A stretch of 64,000 nt of DNA from Atherinomorus stipes (Eukaryota > Chordata > Actinopteri > Atheriniformes > Atherinidae): positions 1 to 64,000 of the forward strand of contig JALJCO010001104.1 of NCBI GenBank assembly GCA_023101725.1. Reading direction: 5' to 3'. Below are positions 48,501 through 64,000 of the stretch, piece by piece. Within the stretch, counting starts at the first letter, position 1, and each line of letters starts with the position of its first letter. The notes under the pieces are model-generated. The model saw only the letters and a program-made list of their open reading frames with translations. It was not told the origin of the DNA and ran no database searches. Position numbers and translations under genes: made by a program.

Positions 48501-51500
48501 ACACCCTCAATGTCGAAGCTCTGGATTTGTCATCCGCTAAACTCAAGACAGGCATCCCTCTGTCTCTGACCTCCAGAACCATCTCAACTACCAACGCCTC
48601 CAGTGGCGGTGCAAACAAACGGATGCTGTCACCTGCCAGCAGCCTGGATCTGTTCATGGAGGTCAAGCAGCAAAAACGAGTGAAGGAGGAGCGAATGTTT
48701 GGACAGATTGTCGAGGAGCTGAGTGCAGTGGAGCTGGGGAAATGCCATTTGGGTGAAGAGAAAGTGCGCAGGTCAGAAATGCAGGGTGCATCAACACCTC
48801 ACGGTCAGGGTGACTCATACAGGGCTGCATTCATTACACTTCATCAAAAAACGTCTGAGGCTGCCGAACAAGGAGTCGAGACCGCTATGGATAGCAGCTC
48901 CCTGGAAACCAGCTCGCCTCCTTACTCCATGATAACAGTCGGCGAAGTGAAAGAAGGAGCGCAGATGGATGTGGCAGCACAGCTGGTTTCCAGTCAAGAC
49001 GTCCTGATCTCAGACTCCGAGCATTCGAGAATCTTATCTCAGTTTCCAAGTCTTCGCACCACGACAGGTGTGAGCTGGTGTTATCTCAACTACACCAAGC
49101 CGAGCTGCTCTCACAGCAACGCCCCGTTCGCCTCGGTGTACGCCGCGTGGTGTGTGAGCTCCCACAATCCCAACCCGCTCGAGCTGAGCACCAGCGCCGC
49201 TCTGGCTCTGCTGCGCTCCAGACAGAGGGGGGACAAGGTTATATACACCGTCGCCGCCATGTGTCAGCCTGGCACGGGGAAGCTGGTTTCATCCCTCATC
49301 CTCTGGAGGCAGACCATGAAACAGGTGAGAAAATCATCCCATCTGGGGAAAAAAAAAAGGATAAGACGCTTTTTATGCCTGGTCCTACTAATTTCATCAG
49401 TCCATATAAATAATTAGAAAAATCAGTTTCTTTTTGGCAGCTGAAAGCTTGAGGAAGAGATAACTGTTTGTAATGCAGGAGGTTTGAAGGACATTAGTAC
49501 TCAGAATTTGGCAAACTGCAGACTTTAATCACTTGGCAGAACATTCCCTTGGAAAGTGTCTGAGAAGAGCATTCGCCTTCTGCTGATTAGGTTTCACTTT
49601 GATTCATCACTTGTGTTGCACAGTATAAAAAAAGAGCTATGTAGTGAATATACACAGCCTTCCCCCTTCAGCAGCATAATTCATGTTTGCTCAACATGCT
49701 TTGTAATACCATGTGCGACACATAATATTGGACGCATCGTGTTTCACTGTCGATACGGTGTCCACTTAAAATGGGTGTTAACACGGTGTGTGTTCATCTG
49801 ATTCAGCTGCAGAGGAAACCGGAGCCCAAAGAGGTGGACATCACCTACGGGAAGAAGGTGAAAGACATCAGCTGCAGAGCCAAAACAGCCAAGGAGGAGT
49901 GGAGAGAGAGGGAGGCCTCCACAGCTCAGGCGGTGCCAACACGGATTAAGATTTTCGAGGGAGGGTCAGTCAAGATCCGAGCTGCCATAACACTTGTCAT
50001 TTGTGCTGACTTGAAGTGTTGCGTTTTTTTTTCCGCATCAACCTCTGCTCATTTTATCCCCCCCCCTCCCCAATATAGAACTGAAAGTATAAATATGTGT
50101 TTTTTTTCCTCTCAGGTATAAGTCCAATGAAGACTATGTGTATGTGAGAGGTCGAGGCCGGGGGAAATACATTTGTGAGGAGTGTGGTATCCGTTGCAAA
50201 AAGCCAAGCATGCTGAAAAAACACATCCGGACCCATACAGATGTGCGACCGTACATCTGCAGAGTTTGCAACTTTGCTTTTAAAACTAAAGGTGAGCATC
50301 TATGATCACAAAGACAAGCAAATCGTAGTAATTGACAGGGTAGTGCATTATTAATCTTCTTACATCGTCATTTCAAGTATATTTGTGTGAAAAAATGTGT
50401 GTTAAATATAAATAAATAAGGAATAAATATAGAATCTGCAGCAGCAGCAGAAGTAAGGTAGATTGTGCTGCTGGTCCCACAATACTGCGCCTCCAAGCCT
50501 TTGTGCAAAATCAGCAACTCTTTATTTCTTTTTCCACTTTCTTTTGTGGGCAGCCTTTAACGAGGTATTTTCTGCAGCCTGGATCACAACTTCTGTTTAA
50601 ACAAATATTTGCCTCATGCCTACAGGAAACCTGACTAAACACATGAAGTCAAAGGCGCACATGAAGAAATGTCTTGAGCTGGGAGTGTCGGTAACGATGG
50701 ATGAGGCAGAGATACAGGAACATGGTAAGCGGAGGTTTACTTACTGAATCTTGGATGGTGTTTTGTGATTAACTTGGCTGAGTGTTTGTGTTTATCCCTT
50801 GAAGTGGACGACATCCAGCAGGAATCCAAGCCGGAGGTGGCGGCAACCACCAAACATCAGTTCTCAGATGCTGAGGACTCTGATGGTATGGATGAAGAAG
50901 CTGATGAAATCGATGAGGACGATGATGAGGATGATGACTATGAGGGGGATTCTACTCCAAAGTTGCGCTCAAGAAGCACGAGTCCTCAGCTGTGCGGAGT
51001 TACCTCTCTGTCGGTCACGGCCACAGCTGCCGTCCACGGCTGCTCCCTCGCCTCCCTGCCCGGAGCCGACGTCCGCCAGCAGTCCTCCAGCAGGCGAACG
51101 GGCTCCGACCATCGACCCGCCCTCACAACCGACCAGAGAGAGAAGTCTGTGGATGAAGACTCGCTGACCATGCTGTCTCCAGATCAGACCAACCTTCTCT
51201 TTGACCCTTACTCCTCATGCCTCCTCTCTCCGGGGTGGGAGTCTCCCATCAGGGAGCCTTCCCCTTCACGTCTGCGCTATCCATCACCGAGGCGAGAGCT
51301 CTCCCCACGAGGTCGCTCCTCTCCACGATGGGATACCTCTCCACTGAGGCCCGGTTCACCCAGTTTCAAATCCATCCAGCACCCATCCCCGGTTTCAATG
51401 GAACGATCCATGTCTCCTGGAACAGAGCTCGCTGGGAAGCGAGAGTCGTCGGTGAGGGGGAGGCAGAGGGTCGTGCTGAGGGCCGTATCGCCACGCAGAG

Positions 51501-54373
51501 GCTCGCACCAACACAAAGGCGGCGGTGACAAAATCAGACACCAAGCGAAGATGGAGATGGTTCAGCAGCAAGGAACCTTTGAAATGGAAATGGTGTGTAC
51601 AGCGTTGCATTCTTCACCCACCTACAGAGTTAATCTGCAAATACGTTTTCTTTTAGACCTGCTAGGTTAACATGGTTTCCAAAAAGTCTCATGACAAACT
51701 GATAAAACCTGGTCGTGTTGAATCAAACTATTCACAGATACTGTGCAAACATTGTGCAAATTTAGTAAATATTTTGTGAGGCGGAGAACATATTTGCTTT
51801 TAATCAGAGGTGTTAAAAGTAGACGTAAGTTGTTTTAGAGTAAAAATCCTGCCTTGTTTTTGGATCTGCCAGTACAGGTGTTTTCACTACCAGGCTCATC
51901 CAACTGTCAGAGCAGCTAATTAAGCCCAGCTGGTTCAGTCATTGGTTAGAAAAACCAAGGATTTCTGCTTCCTACTTCTATCCTTTTGTTTTTTTTTTCT
52001 GCTTTTATTACGCATGCTCATGATTATCATGAATCATCAAACTGCAATATGTGACTTACCAGTATGGGGCAGTTAGGGACCAGTTTGACCAGATGTAAGG
52101 ACACAGGGCTGACAGCTTTATGTGTAACGGAAAGTTTTGAAGACAAGACAGAGCACGCTTCATTTAGGGACCTTACATACCGTCTACAATACTGCTGCTA
52201 TTCTTCTTCTTATTTTTTAATTTTTTAGCCATGATCTCAGAATGAACCAAATACTAACTTCCTCTATTGTCACCATGACTATCATTCATTTACACCCTGC
52301 AAATTCAGTAACTATCAGGTTACAGGTCTGACTTGTGTGGGATCCTCCAGTAACAAATGTGGTACACAAGCAAGTATGTGAGCAATTCCACCTGTTGCCT
52401 ATGCCAACACAAGGTTAAAAAAGCAAGTATATTCTCAGTTTAAAAGTGCGTTTAGAAAGATTTGCACAGTTTTCTTAAGGCCCACTATATCTACGTAAAT
52501 AAAACCAGATAAAACCCGGCTTTATCTAACCATCTAGAACAGGGATCACCAAATCCGGTCCTCTTTGGCCTGTTTCCAGAAGGTTTTCACTGTATTTTTG
52601 TGCCAACACACCAGACTCAAACTTACTGAGTCATTTTGCAGAACTTGATTGGCTGTTGGATCCATTTAAAGGTAGAGTCTGGTGTTTTCCCCCTGAAAAT
52701 AAACGCTAGACTTGTGTGAGTGAAATCTGGCTCAATCCTTACACTTTGGCGTGTACAGGACATTTCTGGGTGGAGATTTGCGTGTTGTCTCCAACCAATG
52801 ACAGAGCTAAGGGCGTAGCGCTCTGTTGGGATAAACTCGTCAACTGGAGTTTTTCAACTTTTTTTTTAAACGTCGACTGGAGCAGACACCAGATTCACTC
52901 GAATTCTTGACAAAAAATGGCAGATGCAGGAAGAAAAGGAAGTATTTTGTGGTGAAAAGAGCTTTAGATAGTACACCCTCGAAAACCATACGTTAATATT
53001 AGTTTGGCTTTCACCCACTTTCCAGCTTTAAAGGAGATGCTTGGTGCTGAAGAGCGATGCGGCCATTAGCCCGAGGGGAGGAGCTCTCAGTTTGAATAGT
53101 GTTTACAAACACTACTTTTGTGTTTACTTTTAATTAGAGCCAGGTGTGCTGAAACAGGGAAATGTTGAAAATCTTCTTTGCAGTTCTTTGCAGAAAGGTT
53201 AGCATGCTATAGTTTAGCACAGTGTTTCTCAACCCTGTTTCTCAGGAACCCCTGCCCTGCTGGTTTTCAAGATATTCCTATTTCAACACACCTGACTCAG
53301 ATGAAAGCTCGTTAGCAGCTTGCAAAGAACTTGATGAGCAGTTGAGTTGATCTGAATCAGGTGTGGTGGAGTTGGAAACCCAGAATACATGGAGGGCAGG
53401 GGACCCTGAGGACCAGGGTTGAGAAACCCTGGTTTAGCAGGTAGCCTGTGATGTTAAGCAAAATTAAAATTTGAGTGCAGCTTGTTGGTATGCTAACTTT
53501 TTCCACTGGGTATGTCTGTTTTACTTTGATTTAAAAAAAAATTACCCAATATACCCAAGAGTCTGTAGTTGTAATTAAAGGTTACCATGATAAAGTTTAG
53601 CAAGTTTAGCTCATTAGGATGCTAACTTTTGCCCTCTACCAAAACCCAAATATCAACCTCATGCATGACTGGCTTTACATAATGGGGCTAAGTCTATTTG
53701 TTGTGGTCTTTTTTTTTATTTAAAATAGGAGTAGACCACAAATATTGCCATCTTTAGAGCATCATTATCTAAAAAAAAGTTTTAGATAGTTTTTCTGCTG
53801 TTTCCTTTAAATATTTTCATGATGTAGGGAAGATTTAGTTCCCGCAGCGATTAGCTTCTTTCCCTCCAAAAATTCTCACATTTCTTCTTGATTTCTAAAT
53901 GATATATTTTCACATGAGAAATGTTGGCGATGTTGAGGCTTCACCTAATGCTGCCAGTGATGTCGTTTCAGGATCAAAGGAGCTGCTTGGCTCCTGCTCT
54001 GCCTGGTGCTGCCAGTTCTCATTACCAGAACATCCTCAGCCACCTCCCTCTTCACTCCCAGCAGCAGGCCCACAGTTTGCTCCCTGTCGTTCCTGTCGGA
54101 GGGCTCCAGATGTTGCACTCCCCACCCTCCCCCAGCACCGATGTCAGCCCCTCCCCGGCGCAGAGCCCCCAGAGCAGCGAAGGCCAGCGTTGCAGCAGCA
54201 GGGAGGGATCTGTCCATGGGCCTGAGATGGGCGGAGAGGACATCAGAGGCCGCGAGGCCGCTCGGGAGAAAAGCCCTGACCCCGGAGTCAGGGACAGCAG
54301 ACAGGAGGAGAGCGTCCAGACCTGCCTGAAAGCCATCGCCTCCCTGAAAATTACCACAGAAGACCCTCATTAA
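45524..54373 (+). CDS. hivep2: HIVEP2 / Schnurri-2 zinc-finger transcription factor
   Basis: Large nuclear regulator binding kappaB-like enhancers through two separated C2H2 finger pairs. Exons: 45524-49324 (1,267 codons), 49807-49964, 50116-50291, 50626-50724, 50805-51592, 53972-54373; phases agree; 1,807 residues. ZAS1 finger pair at 154-207 ([20 protein letters not shown] onward). Central zinc-binding segment near 1183-1217 ([23 protein letters not shown]). ZAS2 pair at 1337-1390 ([20 protein letters not shown] onward), then an Asp/Glu-rich tract and Ser-Pro-Arg repeats. The last exon has [10 protein letters not shown] and [38 protein letters not shown] and [19 protein letters not shown] identify HIVEP2 over HIVEP1/3. 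Human HIVEP2 is about 2,446 residues, so this is short and may be one of two teleost paralogues. The start is the first in-frame ATG after the acceptor at 45421-45423; earlier in-frame sequence has only TTG. Confidence 0.93.
53220..53431. mobile_element. hAT-type hairpin MITE (Angel-like)
   Basis: A 212-bp foldback element in the last hivep2 intron. The ends are CAGTGTTTCTCAACCCTG and the complement CAGGGTTGAGAAACCCTG; the arms also share GGACCCTGAGGACC/CAGGAACCCCTG and CACACCTGA/TCAGGTGTG blocks. The octamer GTTTAGCA is present intact on both sides (53212-53219 and 53432-53439), a perfect 8-bp target duplication. This resembles the abundant teleost hairpin MITEs known as Angel; that name is from memory. 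Confidence 0.92.
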
Positions 54374-56819
54374 AACCTCTTCTGTGTCACTTTGGTTTGA
54401 TCAAGAAACAGATGCTCCCTCTGCCACACTTGCAACTGTCATCGTCCCTTTAGGCACATGAACTCATCTTTATCTCACTGGAGGCAATATGATAACACAT
54501 CACCTGGTCACACAGGATCAAACCTCGTGAAGAAGAACCCTGACCTTGTCTGATGTGCTTTTCTCTTCAGAGGCTGTTTGAGTCAAATGAACGAGCAGCC
54601 GGAGGTTTTGCAAGGTGAAGAATCATTATTGGGTGCAGGTGCAATATGGAAAGATATTATGCTAATATGCCTTTGTCTGATATAGTAGTTTGCGTACAAT
54701 TGCACATAAATTATATTTATGGATCCTGTACAGATGTCTTTAACATATAATCCTTCTTAGATGCATACAAACAGTGTATTTTACTGTGTGTACTTTGAAA
54801 ATCGACTGTTGTTAATGTAATCATATCAAGGTGTGATGCAGTAGTGCAGTAAAGACTATTTATAAGGGGAAATGTATGTGTATTATGAAACAGTCTGACC
54901 AAATTTTACGTAGACGCTTCTTGTGCAGTTTGGTGCTTCTGATCAAGCGGCAAGGGTCTGTGCCTTTTTCTTTCTTTCTTTTGTTTTTTGTTGCTCTTCT
55001 TTATCAGCAGACGAGTAAGAAAAACATCAAGGTACACTTTATTCAGAAGCAGCTGCGCTTTTCAGAGAGTTTGCTCAAAGGAAAGCTTTTTCTTTTTTTC
55101 TCCCGTCAGTTCATGCCGACAGACGGATGCAGCTCGATTTATGTGAAACAATCTTTAAAAAAAAAAGTTTCTTATGTTGCATTTTTCTTAATGTTGTGGT
55201 TTTTATCTTGGTAAAATGCATGGGATTTGCTATTGCACAAAAATAGAGGAAGTAATTATGTAATTATCAATACTGTAAGATGTATTTATATATTAGAACG
55301 TAAGCACTTATTGATACTGGTAAACATTTGACTACTATTTATATGGTATATCTGTACTTATGCAGCAGTGATGCAGTTATGCAGTGAGCCACGCTGGCAT
55401 TGCTTTTGATCTCATGTCTTTGCTTTGATTAAACAGACAGCTCTTTTTCTTGCCTATACAGATGACCATAAGCATTTTTTTTTATGAGTTTTAAAGATGC
55501 ACTTTCATCCTTTCATCTTTGATGTTTGAACTGACTTGCATTTTGGAAAAGAGGGAGTAAAACCTATTATGTTCTTTTGTGGTTTTGAAACATTCCAGTT
55601 GTTTTTTTTTCACGTCTCTCTTTGTGTGGAACATGTTGCACACAAATCCAAGGGGCTAGGATGATCAGTCAACAGTAAATTCTTGCATTTTCACATCTAA
55701 CTGGAAAAATCGATCTCACCTACTGCAAGTTGTACTAAAGTGATGATGTTAACGGCATGAGTTGGTTGACTTTGACTGTGCTTCAGCTCAAAATGTAAGT
55801 AACCATTCACCAAATGCATTACTCCTTCTCTGTATATAAATATGTGTATTTTTATGATTTAAACTATTTTTGCAGTGTTGAATTCTGAAAACTTTTTATG
55901 TGGATTATTTGTATCTCTTTCAGAGGTAAAATGGCTGCAGTTGATGTTAAGGGCAGAGGTTTAATGAGGGCAAAAAACAGCACAGTGTTGATCACAAACA
56001 CAATGTGTCATCTTTTGAGAAAAAAAACAAAAAAAATGTTTTCACATCTTCAAGTGGTTATTAGTTTGAGAGTGGATTTCAAAAATAAGAAAATATACTT
56101 TGTTCACTCATGTTTACATAAAGAAAATTTAAAGGTGCACTGCTTTAAATTTGTGTCTCCCTTTCCGAAGATGTTCGAAGCTTTGAGTTGACGGTTGGGT
56201 CGTTTTTATTTGTGACGCTGCAGAACGCTCAAATAATGTGAAAGGAAAGTGAAGCCTTTGATTTGCATCACAGGATGCACTCAGATTGTGTTTTATTTCT
56301 TTCTTTCTCTCTCTTTCTTCTTTTTTTTTTTAATGTGTCTTCATGTTCACCAAACTGCATTGTGCCTCATGTCTGTGGAAATTCCCTGTAAAACACACAG
56401 AGGACTAATCATTTTACCTCTCAGTAGCCAATCTGTTTGTTCAGCAATTTGCATCAAAACTGGTTAAAGTCAGGACGGAGTGCCTCTTTTCTGCTATGAG
56501 GAATTTATTGTTTGGTGCTCTACTTTTTCAGATTAAATTCAAAATTGTTTTAAAAAGAATATACTTCTAACCCAAGCTTGTGTGTTGCGACTTCTTTCGT
56601 GGTTTTTGACTTGGATCATTCAGAACAGGTTGATCAAAGCCCACATGACAGGGTTTTTACATAGAATCATTCACTTTATCTTTATAAGGTGTGTGTGTGG
56701 GGGGGTGATAAGAATAATAAAAAAGGGTCCCCAGAGTGAAAAATTGGATGAACCCCTTCCAGTGACATCCTCTGGTGAAAAATTATTACTGCAGTCATAA
56801 CATGCAGCAGGAGAAATAA
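54374..56819 (+). other. Probable hivep2 3' UTR
   Basis: About 2.4 kb of AT-rich sequence follows the stop with many TTTATTT-like and TATTTAT motifs, as in long vertebrate regulatory 3' UTRs. Candidate polyadenylation signals are ATTAAA near 55430 and AATAAA at 56814-56819. No other gene is recognisable here. Confidence 0.5.
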
Positions 56820-59400
56820 ATGAATGCTTCCAAAAATAGCGCTCACCTTGTGGATTGTATTCAACCACATTCAGGCTTTATTTGTCAGTATCATGTTCAG
56901 CAGATCTCCTCCATCTCCACTGAGTAATGAATACTGCATGTGCTGAGCATGTATGTGCAGAGTGAGGATCTTGCAGCTTGTTACACCAACTTCGACTCTT
57001 TTCTTTGAGCTGAAAAGGAGGTCTGTTCTAAATCTGGCCAATCAGAGAGACACATTTTCTCTCCTGCTCTGTTCAGCTCGTAGGGCCTATTTGTTAGAAT
57101 AATTACATGGCTGTTGACTGCAGCTCAGCTTCAAATAAAATTAGCACTGCGCTGGTTCAAAGCAGCTGAAGCATCACAAAAAAAAATGGCTGCTTACAAG
57201 AAGAAACCAGAAGCTGAAAGAATCCGAGAACAGTTGTTTACATGAGGTGATCTGGACAGAGACATGCTGCAGTGTCTCCGTCCTCCCTCACTTGTTTCGC
57301 TCAGAGTGAGCTGTGCTCTCCTGGTTTATTTTGAGGTGGTCTTATCACAGCTGTTGTATCTGTGGTGGCAGCCTGTCCGAGCCCCTCGACACTCTTCCTT
57401 TTCCCCCTCTGGCCCTTGGTCCTGGTAAGACCCTGTTTGCTCATTACCCTGCTTCTTCATGGACATTTGCACGTCAATAACATAAGAAAATAACATTTGA
57501 AAAAATGGGGAATATTTCCAACCCTCCTCTTAGTATTTAACGTACTAATAAGCGTCTCTCTGAGTTTGAGGGCTGTTTGAAGCTTGCCAAGATCGTAGAA
57601 AATGAGAAGCTGTTAACTGCAATGAGACTTGCCTGCGTCATTTCTTTGCTAAACTGAAAGAGATTCACTTGTTGAAAGAGAAGGGAACATTTTAACACCT
57701 TAATTGTTCACCTCAGCTGTTATTTTCCTGTACAATGAAGAAATCACTAACACCTTTCCCTGCAGTCCTATATAGTTTTCGTTGAATTACTATTTGGACA
57801 TCTGCTTTCCTTTGAAAACACTGAATATAAAACAGGTCACTTACGTAACCTTGGTGTTTTTCATCTTTTAAAAAATATGAATACTAAATGCTGAAAAATG
57901 CAGCTTTCATGCACACAACCACTGACACTGACATCAACAAGAGTGGATTAGAAATAAATAAATAAATAACGTGCCCATATTAAGAAGTTCCTAAAATAGC
58001 TTGTGGGTCTGGAACAGGTGCCATGTGCTCTGCTTGTGAAAGCACAGGCAGCGTGAAGGCTGCACTAATTTTATGCACATAAACAGGCTCTGACTGGGAG
58101 CCTGCACACTGACAGACAGACACAACCAGGCAATGTCATGTTATATGACTGCGCTTTGATGCACCAAAAAACCTTTGTAGTTACTTTCACTGGCTTCACA
58201 GTTCTGCCACAAGGGCGATGCTTTCTAAATTTTGTCACAGAAGTAATGTTTACTATGAAATAATTATGTTTCATGCTGAGCTCAGTACAAAGGAATTATG
58301 TAAAAGGTTGCTTTATTAAATGTTTACCCTACTGTGCTGTATCAACTTGGCTCCGAATAACAAAACCAGCTCAACACCCAAACTCTAACAAGACAACTGA
58401 GTTATGCTGGCATTGTCCTGCAAAAATAAATAATGCTTTCCTTGAAAAGATGCCATCTAGTTGGCAATACTGCTCCAAAACTTGTGGACATTTTTCATCA
58501 CATGATAACAGATATGTGTGAGTTATCTACATCGTAGCACTAATGCAGCCTGGTGGCACCTCAGATGTGGATTTGGATGTTTCTTTCAACAGTCAGTTTG
58601 TGATGTGGAGAGAATGTTATTTTCATGCCCAGCAAGGAGATCACAGAGTTATGTGTCTGGACATCAATCAGTCAGTTTAAGATTCTGTGGATGTTTCACG
58701 TTTTCCTTTGATTGATTCTTACTATTCCAGCTATCTGAAAATGGCTTGAGGGTGCTTTTCTCTTAGCAGCCATGGTAGCACCAGCTCAGCGTGGATGCAG
58801 AAAACATCTGCTCAGTCACTTTTAGTTTTGTCAAATATCTACTGAGAAACAGAAGATCCAAAACACAAGACAGTTTTTCCATTTGTTCATCAGTTTTTGT
58901 AACAATGCACAAATCGCTGTTTTTTGCTGTTTTGATATGCGGCTAGTGATACAAATAATCTCCTTGTAGACAGACTTTTACAGGATTTAGAGGCTAATGT
59001 GAAGCTAAAACAGCTTATACACTGTAAACAGCTATATTATCTCCAAAAATGCATACTTAGTAAATGTTTTGTAGTAGAAACTTGAACTCGCCATCGCTGA
59101 GTGTAATAGTGATACTGCTTCTGAATTACATCAGACTTTTGGCATTCCTGCAGTCATTTCACGCAATGACACGTCCATCTGCAGAAATCCGAGCAGCTGA
59201 TACATTAGCACAAACTGTTTATTAGACTTTAGAAATTTCAAGCGGTGTTGTTCCTGGCTTCCAGTGACAAGTCAACATTTCGGAGACGGAAGTGTGTCAG
59301 ATAATGAGAGGAGCAACACATTTCCTTGTGAAAATGATTCATTTATTCTCGGGCTCCATGACAGAGCCAGCTGTCTTCCTTTTCCTACTCGCTCAGAATA
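56820..59400. other. Spacer between hivep2 and txlnb
   Basis: No coding exon recognised. It probably includes the txlnb promoter and perhaps a 5' non-coding exon, because the first txlnb coding exon is preceded by an acceptor-like TCGCTCAG (59388-59395). A short AAAT repeat lies at about 57952-57970. Confidence 0.5.
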
Positions 59401-63734
<4,334 letters not shown>

Positions 63735-63782
63735 TGCTGAAACCACTGTGACAAGAAGCCTGATACATGTGAGATCCATAGA

Positions 63783-63788
63783 AATAAA
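63783..63788 (+). terminator. Candidate txlnb polyadenylation signal
   Basis: AATAAA about 50 bases after the txlnb stop, followed by T/GT-rich sequence at 63800-63842. This would make a very short 3' UTR; later signals outside the window are possible. Confidence 0.5.
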
Positions 63789-64000
63789 AAGAAAAATGCT
63801 GGTTTTGTGTTCAGTGTCTAAGAGGAGATTTGTTTTTGTTGCTGCAACAGATCGACTATAATTACGCAGATTTGTGCTTTTGCAAACAAGGAAATTGATG
63901 CAAGTTTGACACAATGTATGCAGACAAGACCTTTTTTGTTCCACAGCTTAGATGAACATGAAACCCATCTGATTATGTTAGAAACTGGTGATTCAGAGAT

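Noticed and set aside
52540..52700. Possible SINE or MITE remnant in a hivep2 intron
   Set aside because: Wording such as 'GGGATCACCAAATCCGGTCCTC' resembles a dispersed fish repeat, but no ends, tail or target duplication could be fixed.

Overview
The window is vertebrate nuclear DNA, almost certainly from a teleost fish. The genes are split into many short exons with GT..AG introns. The introns and spacers hold Tc1-like, hAT-like and foldback elements of the kind common in fish genomes, plus long TA, CA and GA microsatellites. There are no operons, bacterial-type genes or CRISPR arrays. The species cannot be named from sequence alone.

Layout. (1) 1-1.4 kb, + strand: the last three exons of a ZnT2/3/8-type zinc transporter (SLC30 family), preceded by a Tc1 transposase fragment. 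(2) 4.3-16.5 kb, - strand: a complete 14-exon COQ8 gene (coenzyme Q biosynthesis, best matched to coq8a). (3) 17-21.5 kb: spacer with simple repeats and a nested transposon. (4) 21.5-29.4 kb, - strand: tatdn3, a TatD-type metal-dependent hydrolase whose introns are crowded with hAT-like elements. (5) 29.7-35.3 kb, + strand: fuca2, a complete seven-exon secreted/lysosomal alpha-L-fucosidase, divergent from tatdn3 across only about 355 bp. (6) 35.7-45.4 kb: long spacer, or 5' non-coding part of the next gene, with a repeat element built around an 11-bp minisatellite. (7) 45.5-54.4 kb, + strand: hivep2 (Schnurri family zinc-finger transcription factor), with a 3.8-kb first coding exon. (8) 59.4-63.7 kb, + strand: txlnb-like taxilin, a coiled-coil protein, nine coding exons.

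The genes do not form a pathway; they are ordinary vertebrate housekeeping or regulatory genes. From memory of the human map, fuca2, hivep2 and txlnb correspond to human 6q24, while tatdn3 and coq8a correspond to human 1q. The tatdn3/fuca2 divergent promoter therefore sits on a junction between two ancestral blocks.

I see no previously undescribed biological system. The most interesting structures are the mobile-element architectures: hAT insertions with readable target duplications, a three-copy TA-flanked element family, a near-palindromic TTAA-flanked foldback in txlnb, and a minisatellite inside a transposon-like unit. Two gene-model puzzles also stand out: a microexon of tatdn3 that I cannot find, and an odd C-terminus on the zinc transporter. 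Exon boundaries were placed by eye from splice signals, reading phase and remembered protein families, so they need transcript support.
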